The position numbers were made by a program, and so were the translations under genes. Of a stretch of 64,000 bases of DNA, positions 17,418 to 27,781 are shown piece after piece (positions within the stretch are counted from its first letter, which is position 1; every line of letters begins with the position of its first letter). The notes under the pieces were generated by a model. It was given only the letters and a program-made list of their open reading frames with translations. It did not search any database and had not been told where the DNA came from. The stretch lies in NCBI RefSeq assembly GCF_000577615.1, contig NZ_CBXX010000034.1, forward strand, positions 1 through 64,000, written 5' to 3'. This stretch comes from Herbaspirillum sp. RV1423. GTDB taxonomy: Bacteria; Pseudomonadota; Gammaproteobacteria; Burkholderiales; Burkholderiaceae_D.

Positions 17418-18467
17418 TCAGGCCGGAAAAACAATCCGATAGAGTCTGGCCGCATTGCCGCTGAACAGCGCGTCCTGCTCGTCGGGAGAACAGCCGGCCG
17501 CCAGCCGCTTGAATGCGTTCCAGACGCATAGATAATTGAACATGCCCTTGTCCACCGGGAAATTGCTTTCGAACATGCAGCGCTGCACACCGAACAGATC
17601 GAGGCAGCTTGCCACATACTGTTTCCAGGCGTCTGCCAACTGCTGCGACGATGGCGGCAAGGCTTGCAAATGAAAATCCCAACCGCCGACCGGCATGCCC
17701 AGACCGCCGATCTTCAGGAACACATTCGGCAAGCCGGCCAGCGCCGCCATGTCGCGCCGCCAAATGGCGAATACCTCGCGACGCTGTGCGGCATACGCAC
17801 CGGCGCCGAGCGGGCCGCCGGCGTGATTCAACACGATGACGGTTTCCGGGCAAGCGCGCGCCAACGCATACACTTCCGGCAATTGCGTGTGATAAGCCCA
17901 TATGTCCAGCGACAATCCGAAGCGGCTCAGTTGCGCCGCTCCCTGTCGAAACGCGGCATCGGACAGCAAGCCCGGCGGAGGCTGAATCGGATTGGAACGA
18001 ATTCGTTCATCGGCATGCCAGGCGGTTGAATTGCGAATCCCGCGCAGCCTGCCGCCGCCGGCATGCTGCAATGCCTCCAGTACCGGTGCGACGTTCGCAC
18101 CGAGACGCAGATCGGCGCAACCGACGATCGCCGCGCACGCTCTTGCGGCTCCATACAAGCCGGATGCCGATTGCGCGGCCACGCCGTTGATGAACTCAAC
18201 CTCGCCGACCGGTTTCAATGCTTCCGGACCGTTCTCCCGGTACATGGTCCGACATTGCACGAATACGGTCGCGACGACATTGTGCCCGACATTAAGATCG
18301 GCCATCAGCTCGTCGAACAGATAGCGTCCGGTCGGCCGGTCCCACAAATGATGATGGGCATCGACGATCGGCAGGTCCGGCAGCAGCACCGGCTCCGTGT
18401 GCAGCGCCAGCCAGTCTTCGCGGATGGCCAGATGCGGCGAATGCCCCGGCTTATGCTCGCTCTGCAT
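17418..18467 (-). CDS. Amidohydrolase family protein (amidohydrolase 2 / TIM-barrel metal-dependent hydrolase)
   Basis: A 349-residue metal-dependent hydrolase of the COG3618 type. The metal-binding motif VDAHHHLWD lies near residue 35; a mid-protein IVLNHAGGPLG and a C-terminal MFESNFPVDKG supply further metal and catalytic residues. Members hydrolyse lactones such as 2-pyrone-4,6-dicarboxylate or sugar lactones, or hydrate and decarboxylate ring-cleavage products. The ATG at 18467 lies two bases after the stop of the RraA-like gene, so the pair is coupled. Together with that aldolase-like protein it suggests the lower part of an oxo-acid or aromatic ring-cleavage route. Confidence 0.87.
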   Translation of the reverse strand: MQSEHKPGHSPHLAIREDWLALHTEPVLLPDLPIVDAHHHLWDRPTGRYLFDELMADLNVGHNVVATVFVQCRTMYRENGPEALKPVGEVEFINGVAAQSASGLYGAARACAAIVGCADLRLGANVAPVLEALQHAGGGRLRGIRNSTAWHADERIRSNPIQPPPGLLSDAAFRQGAAQLSRFGLSLDIWAYHTQLPEVYALARACPETVIVLNHAGGPLGAGAYAAQRREVFAIWRRDMAALAGLPNVFLKIGGLGMPVGGWDFHLQALPPSSQQLADAWKQYVASCLDLFGVQRCMFESNFPVDKGMFNYLCVWNAFKRLAAGCSPDEQDALFSGNAARLYRIVFPA

Positions 18468-18469
18468 GT

Positions 18470-19156
18470 TTAGCCTTGGCGTGCAACTTGTTCGCAATTC
18501 AGTTTTTGCAGTGCGGCGTCGACCCAACGCCGGTCGCTATGACCGGCAACGATGTTGGCCATTTGTGCCGCTTCCGCATCGTTCTTTTTCTTGGCGTCAG
18601 CATACACCGTCGCCAGATCGGCAAACGGCACACACAGCAAGCCGTCGCTGTCGCCGATCACCAGATCGCCGGGCGCGATCACCATGCCGTCGATGGCGAT
18701 CGGCACATTGATTTCGCCGGGGCCGTCTTTGTAAGGTCCGCGATGCGTCACTCCGGCCGCGAAGACGGGGAAACTGCCGGCCTGAATCGCCGCCAGATCG
18801 CGCACCGCGCCATTGACCACGATGCCGCCCAGCTTGCGCTGAATCGCATGCGCCACCATCAGCTCGCCGATGATCGCATTGCTCATGTCGGCGCCGGCAT
18901 CAACCACTACGATGTCGCCCGGCTCAGCCAGATCCAGCGCCTTGTGTACCATCAGATTGTCGCCGGGACGCGACTTCACCGTGATCGCCGCGCCGGCCAG
19001 CTTGCCGCCGAGATGCAGCGGCCGCAAACGGGTTCCTGCTGCAGTCATGCGAGACATCGAGTCGCTGATGTTCGCGACCGGTATCTCTGCGAAGCGGCGG
19101 ACGTCTTCGTCGCTGACCTTCCGGCGACGTTCAAAGATTCGAAAACCTGCAGTCAT
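18470..19156 (-). CDS. RraA/HMG-aldolase-like protein (4-carboxy-4-hydroxy-2-oxoadipate aldolase / oxaloacetate decarboxylase family)
   Basis: A 228-residue protein of the RraA fold. The core contains IPVANISDSMSRM, GAAITVKSRPGDNLMVH, VVVDAGADMSNAIIGELM and VVNGAVRDLAAI, which hold the conserved Arg-Asp metal/pyruvate-enolate site of the class II HMG/CHA aldolases (LigK, GalC, ProA). This supports an aldolase or decarboxylase that releases pyruvate or oxaloacetate, rather than the RNase E inhibitor RraA. It is flanked by an amidohydrolase and an aminotransferase on the same strand, consistent with a small catabolic operon. Substrate not determinable. Confidence 0.83.
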   Translation of the reverse strand: MTAGFRIFERRRKVSDEDVRRFAEIPVANISDSMSRMTAAGTRLRPLHLGGKLAGAAITVKSRPGDNLMVHKALDLAEPGDIVVVDAGADMSNAIIGELMVAHAIQRKLGGIVVNGAVRDLAAIQAGSFPVFAAGVTHRGPYKDGPGEINVPIAIDGMVIAPGDLVIGDSDGLLCVPFADLATVYADAKKKNDAEAAQMANIVAGHSDRRWVDAALQKLNCEQVARQG

Positions 19157-19192
19157 GATGTACTCCGTTGTTTTTCAGAATTCGCTGCAAGA

Positions 19193-20398
<1,206 letters not shown>

Positions 20399-20431
20399 TC
20401 AGCTTTCATTGAAAAATAATGTTCGAAAAAA

Positions 20432-21160
20432 TCAGGCGTGCCGGATATCGGCCACGAATCTCTGCGCGCGCGGATGCTGCGGCCGCTCGAAAAAGTCTTG
20501 CGGCGTGGCGCGTTCCAGCACTTCGCCGTCGGCCATGAAAATCAGTCGATCGGCGACTTCGCGGGCGAAACCCATCTCATGCGTGACGCAGATCATGGTC
20601 ATACCCTCGCCAGCCAGTTGTTTCATCACCTGCAATACTTCGCCGACCATTTCCGGGTCAAGCGCGCTGGTCGGCTCGTCGAACAGCATCACCGGCGGCT
20701 TCATCGCCAACGCGCGCGCAATCGCCACGCGCTGTTGCTGCCCTCCGGACAACTGCCCGGGATAGGCCTCGGCCTTGACTGACAGGCCGACCTTGTCCAG
20801 CAGGCCGAGCGCGACTTCCTTCGCCTCTTTTTCATCCGTCTTCAAGACGCGGATAGTCGCCAGCATCACATTGCGCAGCACGCTCATGTGCGGGAACAGA
20901 TTGAATTGCTGGAACACGAAACCGATGCGGCTTCTGAGTTTGTTGACATCGACGCCGTTGCCGTAAATGTCCTGGCCGTCGACGTAAATATTGCCGTCGT
21001 TGATCGGTTCCAGCCGGTTGACGGTGCGGATCAGGGTCGACTTGCCCGAACCGGATGGCCCGCAAACGATCACCACTTCGCCGCGCTTGACGGTTTCGTT
21101 GACGTCGCGCAGCGCGTGATAATCGCCGTACCATTTATTGACATTGTTGAATCGGATCAT
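20432..21160 (-). CDS. Polar amino acid ABC transporter ATP-binding protein (GlnQ-type)
   Basis: A 242-residue ATPase of the polar amino-acid uptake family. Walker A is [14 protein letters not shown], the signature is [15 protein letters not shown], Walker B is [14 protein letters not shown] and the switch His is in [11 protein letters not shown]. The start overlaps the stop of the upstream permease by four bases. It powers import through the two permeases encoded immediately upstream, with the binding protein at the operon's 5' end. Confidence 0.93.
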   Translation of the reverse strand: MIRFNNVNKWYGDYHALRDVNETVKRGEVVIVCGPSGSGKSTLIRTVNRLEPINDGNIYVDGQDIYGNGVDVNKLRSRIGFVFQQFNLFPHMSVLRNVMLATIRVLKTDEKEAKEVALGLLDKVGLSVKAEAYPGQLSGGQQQRVAIARALAMKPPVMLFDEPTSALDPEMVGEVLQVMKQLAGEGMTMICVTHEMGFAREVADRLIFMADGEVLERATPQDFFERPQHPRAQRFVADIRHA

Positions 21161-21876
21161 GACATGGCCCTCGGCTGAATTCTCAATTGACGTTTTTTTG
21201 TAATCTTCTTCTCGATCTTGCCGACTGCCGTGCTCAGGCTGTAGCAGATGACGAAATAAGTCATCGCCAGAATGAAATACACCTGGAACGGTTTGGTCAG
21301 CAATTGGGCATTGACCTGATAGGCCGAATAGGTCAGTTCGTTGACGCTGATGATGTAGGCCAGCGAGGTATTCTTGATCAGCGAAATCAACTGATTCAAA
21401 ATGCTCGGAATCATGTTGAACAGCGCCTGCGGCAGCACGATGTCCGACAGTGTCCTGAAATAGCCCATGCCGAGCGAACGCGCCGCTTCAACCTGTCCTT
21501 TGGGAATGGCCTGAATGCCGGCCTTGATGACTTCGCCCAGAAATGCAGTTTCATAAGCCACTAACGCGCAGATGACGGTGGTGGTGCCGGAGATCGACTT
21601 GCCGGTCAGTAGCGGTACGATGAAATAGGCCCAGAAGATCAGCATCAGCACCGGCAAGCCGCGCAAGGTGTGCACGATGGCGGCCGACGGCAAGGCGATC
21701 CAGCGGATGCTGCTGGTGCGCGCAATGCCGAACAGGACCGCCAGCGGAAAAGCACAGACCAGACCGGCGACGGCCAGAATCAGCGTCAGCGAAAGACCTC
21801 CCAGCGGACCGTGCGGAAATTCGCCGATCAGCAGTTGCAGGCCGTAGGTTTTTAGAATATCGAAAATGCCGAACAT
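21157..21876 (-). CDS. Polar amino acid ABC transporter permease (GltK-like)
   Basis: A 239-residue HisM/GltK-type permease with about five transmembrane helices. The ATPase-coupling EAA loop reads [19 protein letters not shown], followed by [12 protein letters not shown]. It is encoded one base downstream of its partner permease and overlaps the ATPase start. The two permeases and one ATPase match the glutamate/aspartate-type importer layout. Confidence 0.92.
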   Translation of the reverse strand: MFGIFDILKTYGLQLLIGEFPHGPLGGLSLTLILAVAGLVCAFPLAVLFGIARTSSIRWIALPSAAIVHTLRGLPVLMLIFWAYFIVPLLTGKSISGTTTVICALVAYETAFLGEVIKAGIQAIPKGQVEAARSLGMGYFRTLSDIVLPQALFNMIPSILNQLISLIKNTSLAYIISVNELTYSAYQVNAQLLTKPFQVYFILAMTYFVICYSLSTAVGKIEKKITKKRQLRIQPRAMS

Positions 21877-21877
21877 G

Positions 21878-22576
21878 TCAGCGCTCCTTTACCTGCAGAT
21901 GCCTGCTGTTGTAATACGCGCCCAGCGCCATGATGCCGAACGACAGCAGCAAATAGAATGCCGATGCCAGTGCAAAGGTTTCGAAAGTGCGATAGGTTTC
22001 GTTTTCGATCTGGCGGCTGGCGTATGTCATTTCGCCCACACCGATGGCCATTGCCAGACTGGTCGATTTGAACAGGCTCAGCGATTGATTGATCAGCGGC
22101 GGCACCGAGATGCGTATCGCTTGCGGCAGCAGCACGTCGCGCATGGCTTGCGCATAGTTCAGGCCGAGCGCGCGCGCCGCTTCCATTTGCTCGCGCGCCA
22201 CCGAACGCAAGCCGCTGCGCAAGTCTTCCGACATGTATGCGGCGGAGTTGAGCGACAGAGCGATCAGGGCAAAGATGAATTCACCGTTGTGCTCGTTGAT
22301 GAACTGAGTGATGGAATCTGGCAGCAGCTCCGGCACGCCGAAGTACCAGACGAAAATTTGCACCAGTCCCGGCACGTTGCGATGGTAATTGACATAGGCG
22401 GCAATCGCCCATTCGAGCGGGCGCACCGCCAGCGAACGCAAGGCTACCAGCATGATCGCCAGCGTAAATGCAGCAATCCATGCCAATACAAACAGCGTCA
22501 GCGTATTGACGACGCCGCCGATCAGCCATTTGAGGTATTGCCCATGCAGGACAACGCCAAAATCGAGGTTAAGCAT
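21878..22576 (-). CDS. Polar amino acid ABC transporter permease (GltJ-like)
   Basis: A permease of about 232 residues with the HisM/GltJ fold. The EAA loop is EQMEAARALGLNYAQAMRD, followed by VLLPQAIRISVPPLIN. The ATG at 22576 was chosen because the family N-terminus (a short amphipathic stretch, then the first helix WLIGGVVNTLTLFVL) follows it; in-frame ATGs at 22624 and 22654 would add residues without family character, and no strong RBS decides. It forms a heterodimeric channel with the next permease. Confidence 0.9.
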   Translation of the reverse strand: MLNLDFGVVLHGQYLKWLIGGVVNTLTLFVLAWIAAFTLAIMLVALRSLAVRPLEWAIAAYVNYHRNVPGLVQIFVWYFGVPELLPDSITQFINEHNGEFIFALIALSLNSAAYMSEDLRSGLRSVAREQMEAARALGLNYAQAMRDVLLPQAIRISVPPLINQSLSLFKSTSLAMAIGVGEMTYASRQIENETYRTFETFALASAFYLLLSFGIMALGAYYNSRHLQVKER

Positions 22577-22681
22577 CTGGGTTGCTTTCGCCAACAGGAA
22601 ATCAAGGGAGGCTCTGCAGTGCATGGGCGCTGACAAGCTGCATGAGCGCTCCAATCCGCAGAACCTGTCGAACGAAACCGA

Positions 22682-23518
22682 TCAGGACTGGAATGTCGAG
22701 ATAGGAGTCAGTTTCTTTTCGCGCACAATGTTGAACTTGGTTTTTGGACCGAACCATTTAGTCCACAAAGCATCGATTTCGCCGGACTTTTCCATCTTAT
22801 CCAAGGCCTCGTTCACCGCTTTCAGCAAAGCCGGCTCGTTCTTCTTCACGCCCAATGCGGTCGGTTCCCATGCCAGGCTGCCGTCGAGAAATTTGTATTG
22901 GCCATTGGATTCGTTGACGAAACGCACACCGGACGGTTGCGACAAGGCCAGGCCTTGCACTTTGTTCTGCGCCAGCGCCAGGAAGGCTGCGGGGGTATCC
23001 TGGAAGGTCAGAATGGTTGCCTTGGGCAAGGCGCGGCGGGCGAACAGTTCGGGAGTCGATCCCTTGTTGGCGCTGATGCGCTTTTCAGCCAGGTCTTCCA
23101 CTTTGTTGAATCCGCCATTGCTGTGCGCAATCAGCTTGATCGGCGTCTGATAGTGGGATGAGGTGAAGTCGATCTGCTCCGCGCGCTCCTTGGTGTAACC
23201 CAGCGCGGCTGACACCAGATCGACGCGGCCCAACGCCAGTTCCGGCACACGCGCCTCGACCGATACACCTTTGTGCTCCAGCTTCACACCCAGTTGCTTG
23301 GCAACCGCGCCGCACATGTCGACGTCGAAACCGACCACTTGGCGGGTTTCGGGGTCTTGAAATCCCAATGGTTCGCTGCTGGTCAAGGTCGCACAGATCA
23401 AGGTGCCGCGCGCCTTGATATCGGCCAGCCTGTCCGCGTATGCGGAGGTACAGACAGCAAAGGATAAAACTGTCGCAGCCAGAGCGATCTGCGCTTTCAT
23501 TTTCGGAGCCAAAGTCAT
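22682..23518 (-). CDS. Amino acid ABC transporter periplasmic substrate-binding protein
   Basis: A 278-residue SBP_bac_3 family binding protein. A signal peptide (KAQIALAATVLSFAVCTSA, cleavage after AYA) is followed by a mature region with GTLICATLTSSEPLGFQDP, the family start, and GFDVDMCGAVAKQLG, the specificity segment. The ATG at 23518 has AAAGGG six bases upstream, better than the other nearby in-frame ATGs. It heads the importer operon, and its divergent neighbour is an IclR regulator. The family binds polar amino acids or opines; the aminotransferase at the operon end suggests an amino-acid-like ligand. Confidence 0.92.
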   Translation of the reverse strand: MTLAPKMKAQIALAATVLSFAVCTSAYADRLADIKARGTLICATLTSSEPLGFQDPETRQVVGFDVDMCGAVAKQLGVKLEHKGVSVEARVPELALGRVDLVSAALGYTKERAEQIDFTSSHYQTPIKLIAHSNGGFNKVEDLAEKRISANKGSTPELFARRALPKATILTFQDTPAAFLALAQNKVQGLALSQPSGVRFVNESNGQYKFLDGSLAWEPTALGVKKNEPALLKAVNEALDKMEKSGEIDALWTKWFGPKTKFNIVREKKLTPISTFQS

Positions 23519-23562
23519 CGTCAACCCTTTCATTTTTTGAACCATCGGATAAAGCATGAAAT

Positions 23563-23585
23563 AAATCATAATGTCATTATGATTT
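23563..23585. promoter_or_regulatory. Perfect 23-bp palindrome upstream of amino-acid importer operon
   Basis: The arms AAATCATAATG and CATTATGATTT are exact reverse complements around a central T. The site lies 45 bases upstream of the start of the binding-protein gene, a typical place for a repressor operator. The divergent IclR regulator is the nearest candidate binder, but IclR sites are usually shorter, so another regulator is possible. Confidence 0.6.
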
Positions 23586-23703
23586 TTAAACAAGCATAAT
23601 TTTCTTTTTATTTTCATACACTTAGAACGCTCCCTGCCGCAGTGCAAAATCATCGCGAGAGTGCAATAATTGCGCCGGACGAGTGCAAAAAATCGACATC
23701 CGA

Positions 23704-23742
23704 CACCAGATTGGTGCGACGCGTCAGACCATAAAAAATGGT
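23704..23742. promoter_or_regulatory. Two palindromes upstream of the IclR gene
   Basis: CACCA-GAT-TGGTG (23704-23716) and ACCAT-AAAAA-ATGGT (23728-23742) are both perfect inverted repeats sharing an ACCA/TGGT half-site, with a further ACCAT half at 23751. They lie 35-73 bases upstream of the IclR start and so are good candidates for autoregulatory operators. Confidence 0.5.
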
Positions 23743-23776
23743 ACGCTCAAACCATTCTTCAATTTAAAAATAACCT

Positions 23777-24535
23777 ATGAGTAAAGAGAAAGAAGCCCCG
23801 CCGGATCGCATCGTTTTAGGCGCAGAACGCAGCCTGGCGATCCTGAGCGCATTTATCGATGCGCCGGAATCGCTGGGTCTGAAAGAGCTGGAAGCAAGAA
23901 CCGGATTATTCAAAAGCGTCATTTGCCGCTACATGCTGTCATTCATCAAACACGGCTATGTGGTGCAGCGGCAAGACAATTCTTACCAGTTGGGACCGAA
24001 AGCCTTTCAGCTTGGCAAGGCATTCGAACAGAAATTCAATTACGCGGACTTTATCCTGCCGGCGCTGCAAAAGATGGTAAAAGAAACCGGCGAAAGCGCC
24101 GCTTTCTATATCAGACAACTGGATAAGCGCCTGTGTCTGTATGCTGCAGAATCTGCGGAGTCGGTGAAGGCGACTGTGAAGGCGGGGTCGCTGTTTGAGA
24201 TCGACAAGACATCCAGTTCGCAGGTGCTGCGCTTCTTTTCGGTGCCGGGCAATGCCGCCAGATCGGACGGCCGCTATGTCTGTATTTCTGCTGGCATCAA
24301 CAATCCGCTGTCGTCGTCGATGTCGGCGCCGGTGTTCGGAGCGGGCAATGCTTTCATTGGCGCGCTGACGATCTTCGGCTTGTCGCTGCGCTTCGATCCG
24401 GCCACCAGCGAACTGATGCGAGCCAAGCTGCTGGCCTTTGCGCAAGAGTTATCAGCGCAGTTGGGCGCGCATGGAATTTATCAAAATGCGACCAGCGAAA
24501 TATTTGATGAACTGGCGTCGGCGCAAGCTGCATGA
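23777..24535 (+). CDS. IclR family transcriptional regulator
   Basis: A 252-residue IclR-type regulator: HTH around residues 15-75 (LGLKELEARTGLFKSVICRY) and a C-terminal effector domain with SSSMSAPVFGAGNAFIGALTIFG. It is transcribed divergently from the amino-acid importer/aminotransferase operon, which it most likely controls. The ligand domain is somewhat shorter than in the two IclR proteins at the left of the window, and the three are not close paralogues by eye. Three palindromes lie in the 258-base divergent promoter region. Confidence 0.87.
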   Translation: MSKEKEAPPDRIVLGAERSLAILSAFIDAPESLGLKELEARTGLFKSVICRYMLSFIKHGYVVQRQDNSYQLGPKAFQLGKAFEQKFNYADFILPALQKMVKETGESAAFYIRQLDKRLCLYAAESAESVKATVKAGSLFEIDKTSSSQVLRFFSVPGNAARSDGRYVCISAGINNPLSSSMSAPVFGAGNAFIGALTIFGLSLRFDPATSELMRAKLLAFAQELSAQLGAHGIYQNATSEIFDELASAQAA

Positions 24536-24966
24536 GCTTGTCTTCCCCGGATTTTGCCGCTTGAGCGGCAATAAAAAGCGCATCGATTGTGAGTTAAACC
24601 TTGAAATTTGTCTCATGGTGCGCCATAACCGAGGCCTGACTATTCAGGCCGCCTGCATTGCATAGCAGGTGAGTTGCCGTTCAGCGATCCAGTTACGGCT
24701 GATAAGGCTGACAAGGCGGCAAACAGCATCCGAATAGAGTTCTCATGAGGAAAACGTCTAGGCGTCTTTCACGCTGATGCGATGGTCGGCGCTTGCCGGG
24801 CATGAGCAGGAAAAAATCTGTGGCGCATTACTCCATCTCGTGAGCCGTTTTGGGGACAACTCTCGTTCCTTTTGGGACAAACCGGAACAGATCGCACACA
24901 CGCCGCTGCCGCCGGGGCAGAATCCAAACGTCCAACCACAAGCTGTACCTGAACAATGGAGTCTGT
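24536..24966. other. Intergenic region with two hairpins
   Basis: This 431-base gap has no convincing gene. A hairpin TTGCCGC-TTGA-GCGGCAA (24554-24571) directly after the IclR stop could terminate that transcript, although the T-run is weak. A second perfect stem GGCCTGA-CTAT-TCAGGCC lies at 24633-24650. The frame of the downstream channel gene is open back to 24850, but the translated part has no family character. Confidence 0.5.
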
Positions 24967-25959
24967 ATGGAATCTGCCCAAGCGAGCCGCGCAATGACAG
25001 CGCGTGCATCATCCGTCCGCCATTTGCCGATCGGCCTCTTCGGCTCTGTCATGAGCGTCGCCGGGCTCTCCCTGGCGTGGCGTCTTGCCAACAAGGCCTA
25101 TGGCGATCATGCACACATCGCGGTGTCGAACACCATAGGCGTCGTTGCGCTGGCGCTGTTCGTTGTCTTGACCCTGTCCTACCTGAACAAGCTCGTCAGG
25201 TTTCCCGACGTGGTGAAGCTCGAGTTTTCACATCCCGTCATCGGCAGTTTCTTTGGCACGGTAGGCATCAGTATCCTGCTGCTGTCGAGCGTGATCGGCA
25301 GCTACAGCACTTCCGCACAGTTGGTCGTGTGGACGATCGGAACGGTGGCGACATTGGCTCTTAGCGTGGTCATGATGTCGCGGCTCTTGAATGGAAATGC
25401 AGCACCCGCAACGATGGTTCCTGCCTGGTTGATTGCAGGTGTCGGCAGTCTCGACATCGTGGTGACGGGCGGCGCGCTTGCATCGGGATGGACGCACGAA
25501 GTGAATCTGTTCGCCGCAGCCGTGGGCGGCGTCAGCGCGGTCGTGTTCTTTATTCTGATTCTTTCCCGGTTGATTCATCATGAACCTCTCGCGGCGGCCA
25601 TGCGCCCGTCCAAGATGATATTGGTTGCGCCGTTTGCGGTCGGCTTTATTGCTTACGTCAATCTGGTGCAAAGAGTCGATATGTTTGCGGCGCTATTGTT
25701 TTACTTCGGTTTGTTTTTGTTCGCCATTATCTTCTATCGTCTTCTGGTGAAACCGGCGCCGTTTTCGCCGGCGTGGTGGGGAATCGGTTTCCCGATGGCG
25801 GCATTGAGCAACGCTGCATTCATGTATTCCGCAGCCGTCGGCGGCAAAGGCCTGGCGTTGATTGCCGCGCTGCTGCTGTTCTTGCTCACGGCGTCGATTG
25901 CAGTGCTTTCATGTCGCACGGTACATGCGTTGCTCACCGGCCGCCTATTGAGCGCTTGA
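24967..25959 (+). CDS. TDT/SLAC1 family transporter (TehA-like C4-dicarboxylate/anion channel)
   Basis: A 330-residue integral membrane protein with about ten hydrophobic helices. The opening LPIGLFGSVMSVAGLSLAWRLA and the later PAWWGIGFPMAALSNAAFMYS fit the TehA/SLAC1 (voltage-dependent anion channel/malic acid transport) family, where a gating phenylalanine and helix-lining glycines recur. Known members are TehA (tellurite-related anion channel) and Mae1 (malate uptake). The ATG at 24967 was chosen as the residue before the family start. Its 3' end overlaps the convergent GlxA-type regulator gene by 15 bases. Confidence 0.83.
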   Translation: MESAQASRAMTARASSVRHLPIGLFGSVMSVAGLSLAWRLANKAYGDHAHIAVSNTIGVVALALFVVLTLSYLNKLVRFPDVVKLEFSHPVIGSFFGTVGISILLLSSVIGSYSTSAQLVVWTIGTVATLALSVVMMSRLLNGNAAPATMVPAWLIAGVGSLDIVVTGGALASGWTHEVNLFAAAVGGVSAVVFFILILSRLIHHEPLAAAMRPSKMILVAPFAVGFIAYVNLVQRVDMFAALLFYFGLFLFAIIFYRLLVKPAPFSPAWWGIGFPMAALSNAAFMYSAAVGGKGLALIAALLLFLLTASIAVLSCRTVHALLTGRLLSA

Positions 25960-26949
25960 CGATATCGGCTCCGACGCATTGGTCCGGGGGATGTCATCCG
26001 CACGGAAGCGCTCCCTGTAGTGCTTTGGCGTGGTGTTCAATCGCCGCGAGAAAATCATTCGCATCTGCGTCGCATTGTTGAATCCGCATCGGAAGGCGAC
26101 GGTCTTGAGCGGAACGTCCGTCTCCTCCAGCAGCTTCCGCGCAAAATCGATACGCACCTGTTCAACAAAAACAGACGGCGTGACGTGCGCATGCTTGGCA
26201 AAAGCGCGCGAGAAGGTGCGCCGGCTGACGCCTACCGCGTCGGCAATTTCTTCAATGGTCAATGCATCGCCGATATGGTCGGTGACATGCTTCAAGACCT
26301 TGGCGACCAGCGAGTCTTCGTCCGGGCCGACCGCAAGATAAGGACTGTATTGCGACTGGCCGCCATCGCGACGGATGTAAACGATGAGGCGTTTCGCGAC
26401 TTTCATCGCGAGTTCGTGTCCCCAATCCTCGGCGACAAGCGACAGACACAGGTCAATTCCGGCGGTGACGCCGCCGCACGTGAAGAGGTTGCCGTCGCGG
26501 ACGAATATCTTGTCGGGCCTGACGTTCAGATCGGGAAACTGTTTGGCAAGCCGCTTTGCATGGTCCCAATGCGTCGTCACTTCGCGGCCCGCGAGAAGTC
26601 CGGCGTGGCCCAGCAGAAACACGCCGTTGCATACGGCGCCAAACTTCGCGGCGCTGCGCGCCCGTGCGTTCAGCCAGGTCAGAAAGGCGCCGTCCGGTCG
26701 ATATTCCGGCACCCTTGGTCCGCCGGCAACAAGCAGCAGGTCGCTTTCCGAATCAAAATTCGGATAGTCGACATGGACCTTGAACTCTATTCCGCTTGAA
26801 CACATGACGCTGTCGGAGCGCTCGCCAACGAGCGTAATCTCGTAATGGTCCTTCTTGGGCAGCAACAGATTGGCCTCCGCGAAAACGTCGAGGGGGCCGG
26901 CCACGTCAAGCGCTTGCACGCCGTCAAAGACAACCAAAGTCAATTTCAT
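25945..26949 (-). CDS. GlxA family transcriptional regulator (DJ-1/PfpI domain plus AraC HTH)
   Basis: A 334-residue regulator with an N-terminal DJ-1/PfpI glutamine amidotransferase-like domain (residues 1 to about 170) and a C-terminal AraC-type double HTH (about 215-315; GDALTIEEIADAVGVSRRTF and TVAFRCGFNNATQMRMIFSR). The DJ-1 nucleophile elbow is FGAVCNGVFLLG, so the cysteine is retained, and HWDHAKRLA follows. GlxA-like proteins are typically sensors, e.g. GbdR and ArgR of pseudomonads. It is convergent with the TDT channel gene and separated from the flavin-reductase-like gene by 65 bases on the same strand. Target genes are not evident. Confidence 0.9.
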   Translation of the reverse strand: MKLTLVVFDGVQALDVAGPLDVFAEANLLLPKKDHYEITLVGERSDSVMCSSGIEFKVHVDYPNFDSESDLLLVAGGPRVPEYRPDGAFLTWLNARARSAAKFGAVCNGVFLLGHAGLLAGREVTTHWDHAKRLAKQFPDLNVRPDKIFVRDGNLFTCGGVTAGIDLCLSLVAEDWGHELAMKVAKRLIVYIRRDGGQSQYSPYLAVGPDEDSLVAKVLKHVTDHIGDALTIEEIADAVGVSRRTFSRAFAKHAHVTPSVFVEQVRIDFARKLLEETDVPLKTVAFRCGFNNATQMRMIFSRRLNTTPKHYRERFRADDIPRTNASEPISSSAQ

Positions 26950-27014
26950 CGAATGATTCCTCTTTTCCCGGGCGATGTCCGTTTGCGGGGCGGCTCACCA
27001 TGTTGGCCGCGGAC

Positions 27015-27641
27015 TTATTTCTCCCAGCCGCGCGGCCGCGACAATGCGAAGTTGGCGTCGCTGCGCGTGCGTCCGTACCAGTCGCCGCCCATGCGCGAGA
27101 GCAGATTCAGTTTGACGGGATCGGGCAATTGCTTGTCGTTCAGGATGCTCTCGTCGAAATGCGCGGCCAGCACCCGGCCCAGCAGGATGTGGCACGAAGG
27201 CGCATCGGCGGGGTAGGGCGTGCAACTGACAAGTTCGCATTCCAGGCTGACCGGTGCGGCGGCGACGCGCGGCGGCCGGACCAGCGATGACGGTGCGGCG
27301 GCGATGCCGCATTGTTCGAACTCGCTGATGTCGGCGTCATACGAAAACGAGGTTTCGTTCATGGCGTCGGCCATCTCGAAGCTGACCAGATTGACCACCA
27401 GTTGCCCGGTCTCCTGCGCATTGCGCACGGTGTCCTTGATGCCGCCGTCACGCTGCACCAGCGGCGAGATCATGAGCGTCGGCGGTTTGCCGGTAATCAT
27501 CTGGAAGAAGCTGAACGGCGCCAGGTTGCTGACGCCGGCGGCGGAGATGGTGGAGACCCAGGCGACCGGCCGCGGGATGACGGCCGAAGCCAGCCAGCTA
27601 TAAGCCTGACGCGGATCGACCTGAGAAAAATCCAGAAACAT
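27015..27641 (-). CDS. Flavin reductase family protein (FMN-binding split barrel)
   Basis: A 208-residue protein of the DIM6/NTAB flavin reductase-like family. IPRPVAWVSTIS followed by NLAPFSFFQMITGKPPTLMIS is the FMN-binding core. The later SCHILLGRVLAAHFDESIL and the C-terminal RMGGDWYGRT are also typical. An AAAGGAG Shine-Dalgarno stands just upstream of the ATG at 27641. Members bind FMN and either reduce it for a partner oxygenase or act as reductases themselves; no partner oxygenase is adjacent. It is divergent from the Liv-type transporter operon that begins at 27782. Confidence 0.88.
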   Translation of the reverse strand: MFLDFSQVDPRQAYSWLASAVIPRPVAWVSTISAAGVSNLAPFSFFQMITGKPPTLMISPLVQRDGGIKDTVRNAQETGQLVVNLVSFEMADAMNETSFSYDADISEFEQCGIAAAPSSLVRPPRVAAAPVSLECELVSCTPYPADAPSCHILLGRVLAAHFDESILNDKQLPDPVKLNLLSRMGGDWYGRTRSDANFALSRPRGWEK

Positions 27642-27781
27642 AGAAGCTCCTTTGTCGGAATGAGGATAGGACGGGACGCGGATAACAGCGACATCGTATA
27701 CTCTAGCCGGAATCATTCACGGCGGCACGCACAAGGTCACGGCAACCCAGCGCGGCAACCCGCCCCAGGCATAGACAAGGC

